Virus record (IMG/VR): IMGVR_UViG_3300025769_000749
Coordinates: 1 to 25,592 of that record
Strand: one strand, 5' to 3'
Source of the DNA: a virus
Length of the DNA: 25,592 bases
The position numbers and the translations under genes were made by a program. The notes under the pieces were generated by a model. The model did not search any database. It saw nothing but the letters and a program-made list of their open reading frames with translations, and had not been told where the DNA came from. Positions within the stretch are counted from its first letter, which is position 1. Each line of letters starts with the position of its first letter. Positions 14,211-20,843 of this stretch are shown piece by piece.

Positions 14211-14422
14211 AGGATTTTATTATACTTTTTACGATTTTCAGTTGCTGTTAGTATTTGCAAATTATTTTCGTGATGTTTTCCTCCTTTGGAAATTGGAATG
14301 ATGTGGTACACTTCGTGGGGAATACCAGTTTCTTCTGTCAATTTAACTGCCTCTTCATAAGAGGATATCCTACAGCATTTTTTCCAATTCCGCAATACGA
14401 TTATTAAGTTGATGTTTTCCAA
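14207..14422 (-). CDS. HNH endonuclease frame inside split gene 43 (start uncertain)
   Basis: The frame reads TEETGIPHEVYHIIPISKGG, then KHHENNLQILTATENRKK. This is a compact HNH motif: H in YHIIP, N in NLQ and N in EN, of the HEVDHIIPL...NLQ class. The frame has no ATG; the furthest-upstream start is a TTG at 14422 that overlaps the end of the polymerase N part, and another TTG lies at 14341. The frame differs by +1 from the polymerase frame across the run GGAAAAAATG, so a frameshift fusion is conceivable. It may be functional, or an eroded homing gene. Aspartate common in HEVDH is Tyr here. Confidence 0.5.
   Translation of the reverse strand: MENINLIIVLRNWKKCCRISSYEEAVKLTEETGIPHEVYHIIPISKGGKHHENNLQILTATENRKKYNKIL
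14208..14375 (-). mobile_element. 168-nt in-frame insert that splits gene 43
   Basis: Removing 14208-14375 joins the ATG codon at 14376-14378 (end of the N part, AAAATG) to AGCAATGATATG of the C part. The joined frame would read RIAELEKM-SNDMWKD without a stop. The length is 56 codons exactly and both edges carry ATG. The insert encodes only the HNH frame and is too short to hold a group I intron core. Exact ends are an inference. Confidence 0.55.
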
Positions 14423-15653
14423 TTAATGTTTCAGGGCTTATGCTGTATTGCATAATTAAATGTGGATAAAGAGAATTTAAATCAAAACTTACAACATAAT
14501 CATACTTTCCCGGTACAGGTTCCTTGACATAGGCACCTGCATATTTTGCATCCTTGTCTGAACGTTCTTTGGGTGGAATTACAATGTTTTTCTTTTTGAG
14601 ATAATTGTAAATGATCGCATCCCACATACGAACTTGATAAAACACATCACTATAATTCACCTTAGCATCATATGCCATAGTGATTGCAAGTTCAATCAAT
14701 TTCATCTTGTCTTCCATACGGTCAACAAGTTCCACGTCAATGATATTATACTCTACAAATTTCTGCCACCCGTTAGTATAGAAATCTTTAAATGTATCAA
14801 ACTCAGAGTGATCAAGTTTCTTTTGTCCAAGTTCTACACTTGCAATATAGTCCAACCGATAAGACTCTTGTGCCTTATAAGTGAACTTCTTATATAGATT
14901 TAGGTAATCAAGTTGCGTAATACCCCCAACATCATAAGAGATCTGTTTACGACCCATTACAATAGTCTCACGTTCAGTCACCAATCCCCAAGGTGAGAGT
15001 CGTTTCATCAACTTCTCACCAAGAATACGGTCAATACGCCTCACCAAATAAGGCATATCATATAGTTCACTATTCCATCCAGTCACAACTTCAGGAGTAT
15101 TAGTCTCAATCATCCACCAGTTTATAAAGTCATTAAGTAACTCATATTCTGTTCTGAAACTTTTGTAGATAATATTCTCCTGCCTATTATCGAATGGTCC
15201 CTGACCCCAAGTGCGAATTTGTTTTGTAGTGTAATCCTGTACAGTAATAAGAAGAACTTCTTCTGCGGCAGACTCTACATCAGGGAATCCATTCTCAGAT
15301 TTTACCTCAATATCAATCGTAGATATTTTGATTTTTGTAGTGTCGAATTTAACTTCTTCTTCAGGATACATCTCGGAAATATACTGACAGATGTATCGGT
15401 CATTACCATAGACCTTAAAGTTTTTTACACCATCATATTTCTTGATGAACTCTCTACAATCACGAACAGTTCCTGGATCTATTGATTCAACATAATCTCC
15501 CTCAAGAGTTTTATATTCTGTTTCTTTATTGGAAGGAACAAATAATGTAGGATAAAACTTTTCTCTTGTGGCAAAGTGCCGTCCATTCTCATACCCACGT
15601 ACAAGAAAGTGGTCACCGACCATTTGAACGTTAGTGTAAAATCGATGAGACAT
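14370..15653 (-). CDS. 43: DNA polymerase gp43, N-terminal part (exonuclease and palm motif A)
   Basis: The 427-residue protein is a B-family polymerase N-terminal portion. It has the proofreading motifs Exo I DIEV (D114, E116), Exo II TGWNSELYDMPYL (191-203) and Exo III YNIIDVELV (302-310), followed by palm motif A SFDLNSLYPHLI (389-400). After ISPETLIG it runs into a short helix (NRIAELEKML) and stops. The break is between motif A and the fingers, so this half alone lacks motifs B and C and cannot polymerise. The full protein with the insert removed would be about 877 residues, near T4 gp43 (898). Confidence 0.95.
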   Translation of the reverse strand: MSHRFYTNVQMVGDHFLVRGYENGRHFATREKFYPTLFVPSNKETEYKTLEGDYVESIDPGTVRDCREFIKKYDGVKNFKVYGNDRYICQYISEMYPEEEVKFDTTKIKISTIDIEVKSENGFPDVESAAEEVLLITVQDYTTKQIRTWGQGPFDNRQENIIYKSFRTEYELLNDFINWWMIETNTPEVVTGWNSELYDMPYLVRRIDRILGEKLMKRLSPWGLVTERETIVMGRKQISYDVGGITQLDYLNLYKKFTYKAQESYRLDYIASVELGQKKLDHSEFDTFKDFYTNGWQKFVEYNIIDVELVDRMEDKMKLIELAITMAYDAKVNYSDVFYQVRMWDAIIYNYLKKKNIVIPPKERSDKDAKYAGAYVKEPVPGKYDYVVSFDLNSLYPHLIMQYSISPETLIGKHQLNNRIAELEKML

Positions 15654-15659
15654 AAATAA

Positions 15660-15911
15660 TCAGTTAATTAATTCCAAGTAGTTTTTAAGCAAGACTGAAT
15701 TTGGTTCAAAAGTTGTAAGAATCTTATCAGAAGAAATCGCAAACCATTCTTCATCAGTCAAATCAATAAACCATGGTGATAAAGTCATATCGGAAACATT
15801 TAACAAAAATGGTTTTGTTACTTTTACATCAGGATCTCCCAATACAGAAGATACTCTTTCAACTTGACTGATCAATATCTTGTTGTTCGTCAGTACTATT
15901 ATGTTAATCAT
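15660..15911 (-). CDS. Sm/LSM-like small protein, paralogue 1
   Basis: The 83-residue form starts at the second ATG (15911), preceded by GGACAAG and overlapping the upstream stop by eight bases; an ATG at 15920 is an alternative. The plan is a strand-rich start (INIIVLTNNKILISQVERV), a middle with VKVTKPFLLNV, then SPWFIDLTDEEWFAISSDKI and FEPNSVLLKNYLELI. The same plan occurs in its neighbour at 15904-16263 and in the gene at 22186-22479. From memory this is an uncharacterised T4-like cyanophage family with an Sm-like barrel. It lies immediately upstream of gp43. Confidence 0.6.
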   Translation of the reverse strand: MINIIVLTNNKILISQVERVSSVLGDPDVKVTKPFLLNVSDMTLSPWFIDLTDEEWFAISSDKILTTFEPNSVLLKNYLELIN

Positions 15912-16263
15912 CTTGTCCATTAATCATTTCCTCGTAAAGGTTTTCAATTTCTTTTACTGGTGTTACTATAGAAAATACCCAATCAGGTGCAACAATAATT
16001 TCCGAGTCTGATGTAATAGGAATCCATGGTATAAAATTTACACTGACATCTTTACCATCTTGTTGCTCTTTTCTATTGGGTTTGCTATTTTTTTCACCCT
16101 CTAAAAGAAGAACTTCTTCTTCATCATTATGAGAAATATCGACGATATATGGATTTTTGAACATGTATCCATGAATTTTTTCTTTAGATTCTTTAGAAAT
16201 TAATTCTTTGATATCAGAAATAACTGATTCTCCTGATTTTAATAGTGCAATTTTAATTGACAT
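15904..16263 (-). CDS. Sm/LSM-like small protein, paralogue 2
   Basis: The 119-residue protein starts MSIKIALLKSGESVISDIKE and has FKNPYIVDISH. A polar insert of about 25 residues (EGEKNSKPNRKEQQDGKDVS) follows, then FIPWIPITSDSEIIVAPDW and ENLYEEMI. The motif order GE-(V/I)-I...NP...PW...(E/D)(I/W)...P...Y is shared with two other genes of the window. A strong ribosome binding site (GGAGAGG) is present, and a TATAAT box lies 20-odd bases upstream. An RNA-binding role is a structural guess only. Confidence 0.6.
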   Translation of the reverse strand: MSIKIALLKSGESVISDIKELISKESKEKIHGYMFKNPYIVDISHNDEEEVLLLEGEKNSKPNRKEQQDGKDVSVNFIPWIPITSDSEIIVAPDWVFSIVTPVKEIENLYEEMINGQDD

Positions 16264-16284
16264 TTTTAGTTTACCTCTCCGATT

Positions 16285-16300
16285 ATTATAGCATAAAAAG
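16285..16300 (-). promoter_or_regulatory. TATAAT box behind a T-tract, promoter for the Sm-like genes and gp43
   Basis: The minus strand reads TTTTTATGCTATAAT, with TATAAT at 16285-16290. A short GGGT/ACCC hairpin and T-run precede it, overlapping the end of the Mom-like gene (16304-16314). The -35 region (GTAAAA at 17 nt) is poor. The same T-tract-ATGCTATAATA word occurs at 17547 and a variant at 18717. Confidence 0.5.
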
Positions 16301-16308
16301 GACGGGTT

Positions 16309-17022
16309 TTACCCCCCTACCTTTTTATTCAGATTCTTTACTTTCTTCAATCTAAAGACATAAATGTGTTTTCCTGGAGTATTGATGTATTTTGCACGAC
16401 CATCTTCAAGTGCATCTTTTACTCTCTGAGCAAATGGTTTTAGTTTTCTAACTACATTCTCAAATTTCGCAGAAAGAATAGATTCATTTTTTAATACGTT
16501 ATATGTACGAATACATTTATCATGATAAAGTTTACCTTCAAAATCAATCACTCTTCCTTTGGATGTTAATCCATGATATTCAAAATTGGTTGCTTTATAG
16601 ATAATTCCAGTATGATTGTAGTGTGCATCTGCATAAGAGACAACAACTTTATATTCAGAGTTTTTCTTCAACCAACGTAATGTTTTTCCAATAAAATAAC
16701 TTTCAGTACACTTTGGAGTATTATCAATACAACACAGTCTTCTAAGTTCAACTACGTCATTTTCAGAATCACCATATTTCTTCCAAGTATTTGCCATGCC
16801 TAATGGGCCATAAATCATTGCACCAATCAGATCTCCATTGTAAAAGAGACCAAAGACATGTGATATACGCAATCCATTTACATTAGAAGAGTAGTGCCAC
16901 CTTTCAATAAAATCTCTAACCTGCTGAATGGTTGTTGGTTTTACTTCAAAGTCAGTTACTTTAGCATTACGACAATCAATCTCTTCATAAAGTAGGTTTG
17001 CTAAAGGATTGAAATTTTTCAT
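16309..17022 (-). CDS. Mom-like DNA modification protein (GNAT-fold)
   Basis: Phage Mu Mom converts adenine in DNA to a carbamoylmethyl form and so protects it from many restriction enzymes. The 237-residue protein (Mu Mom is about 230-240) has the family order: RWHYSS (41-46), GDLIGAMIYGPLG (63-75), DVVELRRLCC (89-98), ESYFIGKTLRWLKK (107-120), and VVSYADAHYNHTGIIYKA (127-144) with FEYHG. Mu Mom, as I recall it, has FIGCVIFGRG, ECVELTRVAL and VVSFADPAQGHHGGIYQAGG at matching places. It overlaps the nuclease-like gene upstream by 38 nt, which links the two functionally. The exact chemical modification is unknown. Confidence 0.82.
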   Translation of the reverse strand: MKNFNPLANLLYEEIDCRNAKVTDFEVKPTTIQQVRDFIERWHYSSNVNGLRISHVFGLFYNGDLIGAMIYGPLGMANTWKKYGDSENDVVELRRLCCIDNTPKCTESYFIGKTLRWLKKNSEYKVVVSYADAHYNHTGIIYKATNFEYHGLTSKGRVIDFEGKLYHDKCIRTYNVLKNESILSAKFENVVRKLKPFAQRVKDALEDGRAKYINTPGKHIYVFRLKKVKNLNKKVGG

Positions 17023-17524
17023 CGAATTTATTAGTAAGGTCTTCTTTGATTATCAGTTTAACAACATTGATATGAGAAAGAAAGTTCTCCCACTGGTTTT
17101 CAATACCCAAAAACTTAAAGATTGCGATACCATGAAGGTGTCGGACACCATCCTTCATATAATCATTCTTTGGACGATCTTCCCAGTATGCATAGATAGG
17201 AGTTTTACCTTTCTCTTCTGCAGACTCTTTCAATTTAAGAAGATTTGATTTACGAGATGAACCATTATCAGTCTGGGGATTCTTTTTCTGTTCTACAACA
17301 ACCTTTGAGTTTTCCCAGTCAATTTTAAATCCAACACATAAGTGCTTTGCTTTTGGATCAGTATCCCACTCAGGGATAGATTCTTCAACATAATTACCCA
17401 TCGCTTGATCTATCAAACGAGTTAGACATGCTCCACGATTCTCTTCATATGTGAACATGGGATTGTACTCATAAGTAACTTTAAAATTTTCTAGACGAGT
17501 CTGTAGAGATTCTAAGGCAGTCAT
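16985..17524 (-). CDS. PD-(D/E)xK-type nuclease-like protein, possible restriction endonuclease partner
   Basis: The 179-residue protein has the strand pattern CVGFKIDWENSKVVVEQKKN (63-82), with Asp 69 and the E78-Q-K80 doublet in the spacing of a PD-(D/E)xK active site. NPQTDNGSSRKSNLLKLKES follows directly, close to the E-x-K-N---NT-n-SS segment of Eco47II/Sau96I-type restriction enzymes. The protein ends with a helical domain. The gene has its own terminator-embedded promoter and overlaps the Mom-like gene. Nuclease activity and specificity are inference from motif spacing; a non-catalytic DNA-binding or defence function is possible. Confidence 0.6.
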   Translation of the reverse strand: MTALESLQTRLENFKVTYEYNPMFTYEENRGACLTRLIDQAMGNYVEESIPEWDTDPKAKHLCVGFKIDWENSKVVVEQKKNPQTDNGSSRKSNLLKLKESAEEKGKTPIYAYWEDRPKNDYMKDGVRHLHGIAIFKFLGIENQWENFLSHINVVKLIIKEDLTNKFDEKFQSFSKPTL

Positions 17525-17546
17525 TGATATTAATTTTCTTACGTTT

Positions 17547-17575
17547 ATTATAGCATAAAAAAGGAGGGGTTACAA
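17547..17575 (-). promoter_or_regulatory. Sigma70-type promoter inside the hsp20 terminator
   Basis: The minus strand has TTGTAA (17570-17575, 4/6) within the terminator hairpin loop and TATAAT (17547-17552, 6/6) after the T-tract, spaced 17 nt. It would drive the nuclease-like and Mom-like pair. Confidence 0.6.
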
Positions 17576-17599
17576 CTGGATTTTGCCAGTTTCCCCTCC
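17557..17599 (-). terminator. Intrinsic terminator downstream of hsp20
   Basis: On the minus strand GGAGGGG (17593-17599) pairs with CCCCTCC (17563-17569), an inner AACTGG/CCAGTT stem extends it, and six Ts follow (17557-17562). The stem is GC-rich and the tract long, a clear rho-independent design. Confidence 0.85.
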
Positions 17600-17634
17600 G
17601 TCTGCGACGATATTTGGTGTTTACCCAAAAGTAT

Positions 17635-18069
17635 TTAGAACCAGACTTTCTTCTGATGATGTTCGGGCACAATTCTTCCCAGAACAATATTTAACAACCC
17701 ATCCTCAAATTCAACTGATCTAACTTCCGTGTCCTCTGCCAGTGTCCAAGATCTGGTGAAAGATCGTTGAGCCATTCCTCTGTGGACATAAGTGGTTTCT
17801 GATTCGGTATCCTCTTTCTGTCCTTCGACAAAGAGTTTTCCGTCTTGTGTGTAGACATTTACTTCTGCTTTTTTAAATCCTGCAAGTGCAAGTTCTAGTC
17901 TTGATTCTACGTTGCTGACCGTGACTAGATTAAATGGTGGATAATTCTTCGTTGTTTCGTGGAGATTAAACAACCTATCGAAGTATTCATCCATTCCTAT
18001 GCTATTCCTATTTATACGATCCATCAGCGCAGGCAGGTCCGCAGCAGTATACCGTGCAAGGTTTCCCAT
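17635..18069 (-). CDS. hsp20: Small heat-shock protein (Hsp20/alpha-crystallin family)
   Basis: Hsp20 proteins are ATP-independent chaperones that hold unfolded proteins. The 144-residue protein has an N-terminal arm (FDRLFNLHETTKNYPPFNLV) and the alpha-crystallin domain: LELALAGFKKAEVNVYTQDG, KLFVEGQKEDTE, RGMAQRSFTRSWTLAEDTEV, then VEFEDGLLNIVLGRIVPEHH. In cyanophages this gene is part of the T4-like core and is thought to aid virion assembly or host survival. A perfect late promoter octamer and a ribosome binding site (AAAGGAG) precede it. Confidence 0.95.
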   Translation of the reverse strand: MGNLARYTAADLPALMDRINRNSIGMDEYFDRLFNLHETTKNYPPFNLVTVSNVESRLELALAGFKKAEVNVYTQDGKLFVEGQKEDTESETTYVHRGMAQRSFTRSWTLAEDTEVRSVEFEDGLLNIVLGRIVPEHHQKKVWF

Positions 18070-18128
18070 GATTCTTAGCTCCTTTAAAAGCGAGTTTGTG
18101 TTTTGTGGACCCCGAAGGCATCCATACG

Positions 18129-18136
18129 TATTTATA
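18129..18136 (-). promoter_or_regulatory. T4-type late promoter of hsp20
   Basis: The minus strand carries a perfect TATAAATA octamer about 60 nt before the ATG at 18069, directly after an intrinsic terminator. Confidence 0.75.
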
Positions 18137-18144
18137 ACAAAGCA

Positions 18145-18169
18145 TAAAAAACGGAGTGTTGAACTCCGT
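18145..18169 (-). terminator. Intrinsic terminator upstream of hsp20
   Basis: Perfect seven-base stem ACGGAGT/ACTCCGT with a five-base loop (18151-18169) followed on the minus strand by six Ts (18145-18150). It ends transcription from the 18186-18641 gene. In the other direction the T-run is interrupted, so it is mainly a minus-strand terminator. Confidence 0.88.
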
Positions 18170-18185
18170 AGATTTTTATTCGGTT

Positions 18186-18641
18186 TTACTCATTAATCGT
18201 AATAGTATTTTTAGTACCATCAAATATTTCTAAAAATTTATCTTCAATATTGTACCAACGTACATCATATTTTCTTTCACATTCAAGAAAAAATTGACAG
18301 TTTTTGTTAATTGATTGACTAACAATATCATGAAGAAACTCAATTTCGGAGCAAGACATATCCATATAAGGATTAGATGAATTTATACTTCTTAGATTAT
18401 TTCTAATAGAAATTGCCTGCTCAGTTTCCTCTTTTTTCGACTCATGCCTAAATGCTACTTTTCTTTTTGCTTCTGGATCATTAGCTTGGAATTGAGCAAA
18501 TTCGACATAACCACTACCTCTACCTCTTTGCGGATCAGTTTCTCCACTCGCTTTTCTAAAGATTTTTTCTTTTTCCCCTTGAGAAAGATTTTTATTAATA
18601 GTAGCTAGTGCATACAGATATGCTTTTAATTTTTTTGGCAT
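18186..18641 (-). CDS. Unknown 151-residue protein downstream of regA
   Basis: The protein begins with a basic helix (PKKLKAYLYALATINKNLSQ), then RKASGETDPQRGRGSGYVEF. A Glu-rich middle (ESKKEETEQAISIRNNLRSI) and a C-terminal half with MDMSCSEIEFLHDIVSQSIN, ECERKYDVRWYN and EDKFLEIFDG follow. No enzyme motif was recognised. The gene is flanked on both sides by terminators and has a good ribosome binding site (AAAAGGA), so it forms a single-gene unit with its own promoter at 18717-18745. Possible roles include regulation or host interaction; neither can be shown. Confidence 0.7.
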   Translation of the reverse strand: MPKKLKAYLYALATINKNLSQGEKEKIFRKASGETDPQRGRGSGYVEFAQFQANDPEAKRKVAFRHESKKEETEQAISIRNNLRSINSSNPYMDMSCSEIEFLHDIVSQSINKNCQFFLECERKYDVRWYNIEDKFLEIFDGTKNTITINE

Positions 18642-18716
18642 TTTAGTCCTTTTAAAAAATGGATTTTTAATCTCCGATTAGAGAGACGAGTTTCGATGGT
18701 TTACCGAAGCACTTAT

Positions 18717-18745
18717 ATTATACCATAAAAAAAGAGGAGTCGCAA
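18717..18745 (-). promoter_or_regulatory. Sigma70-type promoter inside the regA terminator
   Basis: The minus strand has TTGCGA (18740-18745, 4/6) in the hairpin loop of the regA terminator and TATAAT (18717-18722, 6/6) with exactly 17 nt between them. It drives the gene at 18186-18641. Confidence 0.6.
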
Positions 18746-18752
18746 CCCCTCT
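18727..18752 (-). terminator. Intrinsic terminator downstream of regA
   Basis: On the minus strand AGAGGGGT pairs with ACTCCTCT (18733-18752; 7 of 8 pairs) around a TGCG loop, followed by six to seven Ts (18727-18733). Confidence 0.85.
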
Positions 18753-18759
18753 CAAAATC

Positions 18760-19200
18760 TTATTCGGTTTCCTCTGTCCTTTTCTTCTTCGACCCAATAT
18801 TATACTTGGTCTCAAGAATCCAGTCTTGCTTATCCCTAAATGCAAGAACCTTAATCTGATTGAGTGGTGCGATGTCCTGAATTTTATCGGCATCTACAAT
18901 ACTAACTAAACCCCAGTCGGCAAGTAGTTGTGCAATACGATTACGTCTCTGAACATCATTCAATGTCAGATTTGCATGTTTACCATCAAGGGCAAATAGT
19001 TCCTTAAAATGCACAAGGTAATATCTTCCTTGTTTGTGCAGAATGTGACAGGACTGATAGATTTTCCTTTCCTTTCTAGACGCAACTCCGATACGAGTCA
19101 AAGTCTCACGCACTTTCAGAAAGTCATCTGGTTCTCCTAGAACCACTTCCACCATTTGGTCTGGTGTCCACTTCACTTCAGCTTCTCTAACAACACTCAT
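18760..19200 (-). CDS. regA: RegA translational repressor
   Basis: RegA binds start regions of phage early mRNAs and lowers their translation. The 146-residue protein (T4 RegA 122) matches the family in VVLGEPDDFLKVRETLTRIG, LHKQGRYYLVHFKELFALDG, and LNDVQRRNRIAQLLADWGLV. The position directly downstream of gp62 and upstream of gp43 is as in T4. The ATG overlaps the gp62 stop (ATGA). A short charged tail (GSKKKRTEETE) exceeds the T4 protein. Confidence 0.95.
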   Translation of the reverse strand: MSVVREAEVKWTPDQMVEVVLGEPDDFLKVRETLTRIGVASRKERKIYQSCHILHKQGRYYLVHFKELFALDGKHANLTLNDVQRRNRIAQLLADWGLVSIVDADKIQDIAPLNQIKVLAFRDKQDWILETKYNIGSKKKRTEETE

Positions 19201-19577
19201 CCTTTTCCTCCAGTATCAAATTTTGATTTAATAAAATTAAGTTGTTCTTTTGTTAGAATTTTCAAAGCCTGTTTTGCCTTCTCATTACTATAACCATAAT
19301 AACTTTTGACATAATCTAGATCTTTGATCTTATCTTGTCGGAGCCAGGGAGAAAATCTCTTCTTTTTCCTCACAATATTTATAAAGAAATCATATTGTAA
19401 CTTCTTAGGGAGGAAATTATACTTATTCATTTCATTCGTAAACATCAAAGTATCGAGATGTCCAGAGAAACAACGATTGATAATATAAGGAGGATATTCT
19501 TTTTCGAGTGAAGGGTCTTCATCAATCAAATGCTTCTTAGTTTGATTGATAGAATTAAGCCAGTCTTTCAGTTCCAT
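19197..19577 (-). CDS. 62: Clamp loader small subunit gp62
   Basis: gp62 joins four gp44 subunits to load the gp45 clamp. The 126-residue protein (T4 gp62 187) keeps the N-terminal LKDWLNSINQTKKHLIDEDP, the central YPPYIINRCFSGHLDTLMFT, and LPKKLQYDFFINIVRKKKRF and FSPWLRQDKIKDLDYVKSYY typical of cyanophage gp62. It lies between the DruA-like protein (TAATG) and regA (ATGA). Confidence 0.9.
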   Translation of the reverse strand: MELKDWLNSINQTKKHLIDEDPSLEKEYPPYIINRCFSGHLDTLMFTNEMNKYNFLPKKLQYDFFINIVRKKKRFSPWLRQDKIKDLDYVKSYYGYSNEKAKQALKILTKEQLNFIKSKFDTGGKG

Positions 19578-20647
19578 TATCTAATAATTTCGATTTTTGA
19601 GTCAACTTTCCAAAGTTCTAATTCAGTTCTTAACTTTCCTTCATTTTTTAATTTTTCATAACGTTTAGACGCTTTCTTTTTCCACCATTCAATAACATCT
19701 TCAGGTTCATAACCAAACTTAGAAATATAGAAACGTTTCTTTTCTGTTAATTTTTTTGCATTTTCAATACAAAGATTAAACTCATCTAGTTTAGGATAAC
19801 CTTTAAGAGAGTTTCTAATGATAGAAATCATCTTAGTTTGAATCTTCAATTTCTTTGAAGACTTATCTGCAGATATTAAACGCTCACCATTATTTGCATT
19901 ATCATTAAACCACCAAAACATTTTTCTAAAATACTCATCATGAAATAATGGAAGAAAATTACTTTCAGTATCTCCAACATGTCTAAGAAAAGGTTTAAGA
20001 CCATCATACATTGAAACTCCTTTTGTAGTTCCATACAAAGAAGTTGTTTCAAAATACTTCAAATCAGTATCATACTTTTTATCAAACTGCCTTTTAAGTT
20101 CATTAGATGATGCAAGAAGAGCAAGTAATTTACCGCCCAAATAGTTAAACCCAAATGGTTGTACTGGAACAATATTAAATCCCATAACAAATTCTTGATT
20201 AATTTTAGATAGAGAAATCACTTCATTGAAATAATTATTCCTTGGTTTTGAATTTATAGTAGGAGATCCAAATCTAATGACACCAACAACTTTATTAGTT
20301 GTATTTTCAACTACAATCCATTTCAAAGTTCTTCCTGGAATTGCTTCTTCAATTGGATTTGAAGCAGTATCATGAAGTATTTCAGAATACAATTCTTGAT
20401 TATATTTGGTAGTAGGTTTTGAACTGGTATCCACAACATGAATACTAAAATTCATATCATTTGGATGAATATGAAAATCTGAAAAGATATCATCTTCAGG
20501 ACCAAATAACTTAGAAGATGATTTACTAATTCTACTTTCCTTTACAAACCTAAGGTAATCATCAATACGATTAAATTTAGAATAGTATTCTATAAATTGA
20601 TCTGCTGCCCATATTGCTTTTTCTTTAGATAGTTTAGGAGTAATCAT
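19577..20647 (-). CDS. DruA/DUF4338-like protein in the clamp-loader block
   Basis: The 356-residue protein starts at the ATG at 20647 (the longer reading needs GTG). A core of LKWIVVENTTNKVVGVIRFG (108-127), PFGFNYLGGKLLALLASS (164-181), KYFETTSLYG (197-206) and GVSMYDGLKPFLRHVGDTES (210-229) follows. This matches the DUF4338 pattern as I recall it: (V/L)-G-FG-P, NIxPxxxNLxxxxL-L, LLETFVD, GT-Y-A-NW--VG-T. DruA belongs to the Druantia anti-phage system. The lysine-rich C-terminal third may bind nucleic acid. A replication role is also possible, because it sits in the gp44-gp62 gap. Confidence 0.6.
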   Translation of the reverse strand: MITPKLSKEKAIWAADQFIEYYSKFNRIDDYLRFVKESRISKSSSKLFGPEDDIFSDFHIHPNDMNFSIHVVDTSSKPTTKYNQELYSEILHDTASNPIEEAIPGRTLKWIVVENTTNKVVGVIRFGSPTINSKPRNNYFNEVISLSKINQEFVMGFNIVPVQPFGFNYLGGKLLALLASSNELKRQFDKKYDTDLKYFETTSLYGTTKGVSMYDGLKPFLRHVGDTESNFLPLFHDEYFRKMFWWFNDNANNGERLISADKSSKKLKIQTKMISIIRNSLKGYPKLDEFNLCIENAKKLTEKKRFYISKFGYEPEDVIEWWKKKASKRYEKLKNEGKLRTELELWKVDSKIEIIR

Positions 20648-20843
20648 AATCACGAGGATGATATTTCAAATATTCCCAGAAGGTCAATTTCATTTCTTTC
20701 TGGGTCATACCACAATGTTTTGCGGCAGTAGGTAAATTCATTGTAGCACGAAAAAGTGCTTCATTTGCTTCATTTACATTCTGGGGAGTAGTTTTAACTT
20801 TCTCCTCCACCATTTTGCTTTTATCAATTTTTAGTAGTCCCAT
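20634..20843 (-). CDS. Small protein with helix-turn-helix-like segment
   Basis: The 69-residue protein has an extended basic start, then NEANEALFRATMNLPTAAKH and CGMTQKEMKLTFWEYLKY. The spacing TAAKHCGMTQKEMKLTFWEY resembles a helix-turn-helix, as in small DNA-binding regulators. The start overlaps the previous stop by one base (TGATG). It stands directly before the DruA-like gene with an overlap of 14 nt, hence a possible regulator or partner. Function is not established. Confidence 0.6.
   Translation of the reverse strand: MGLLKIDKSKMVEEKVKTTPQNVNEANEALFRATMNLPTAAKHCGMTQKEMKLTFWEYLKYHPRDYDYS

Noticed and set aside
14208-14422. Group I intron in gene 43
   Set aside because: The interval between the polymerase halves is only about 168 bases and is filled by the HNH frame; there is no room for the P3-P7 core.
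19376-19386. TATAAATA on the minus strand within gp62
   Set aside because: It lies mid-gene about 180 nt before regA; one such octamer is expected by chance in an AT-rich window.
19577-20647. Complete Druantia defence system
   Set aside because: Only a DruA-like protein is present; the neighbours are replication genes, and there is no large DruE-type helicase.
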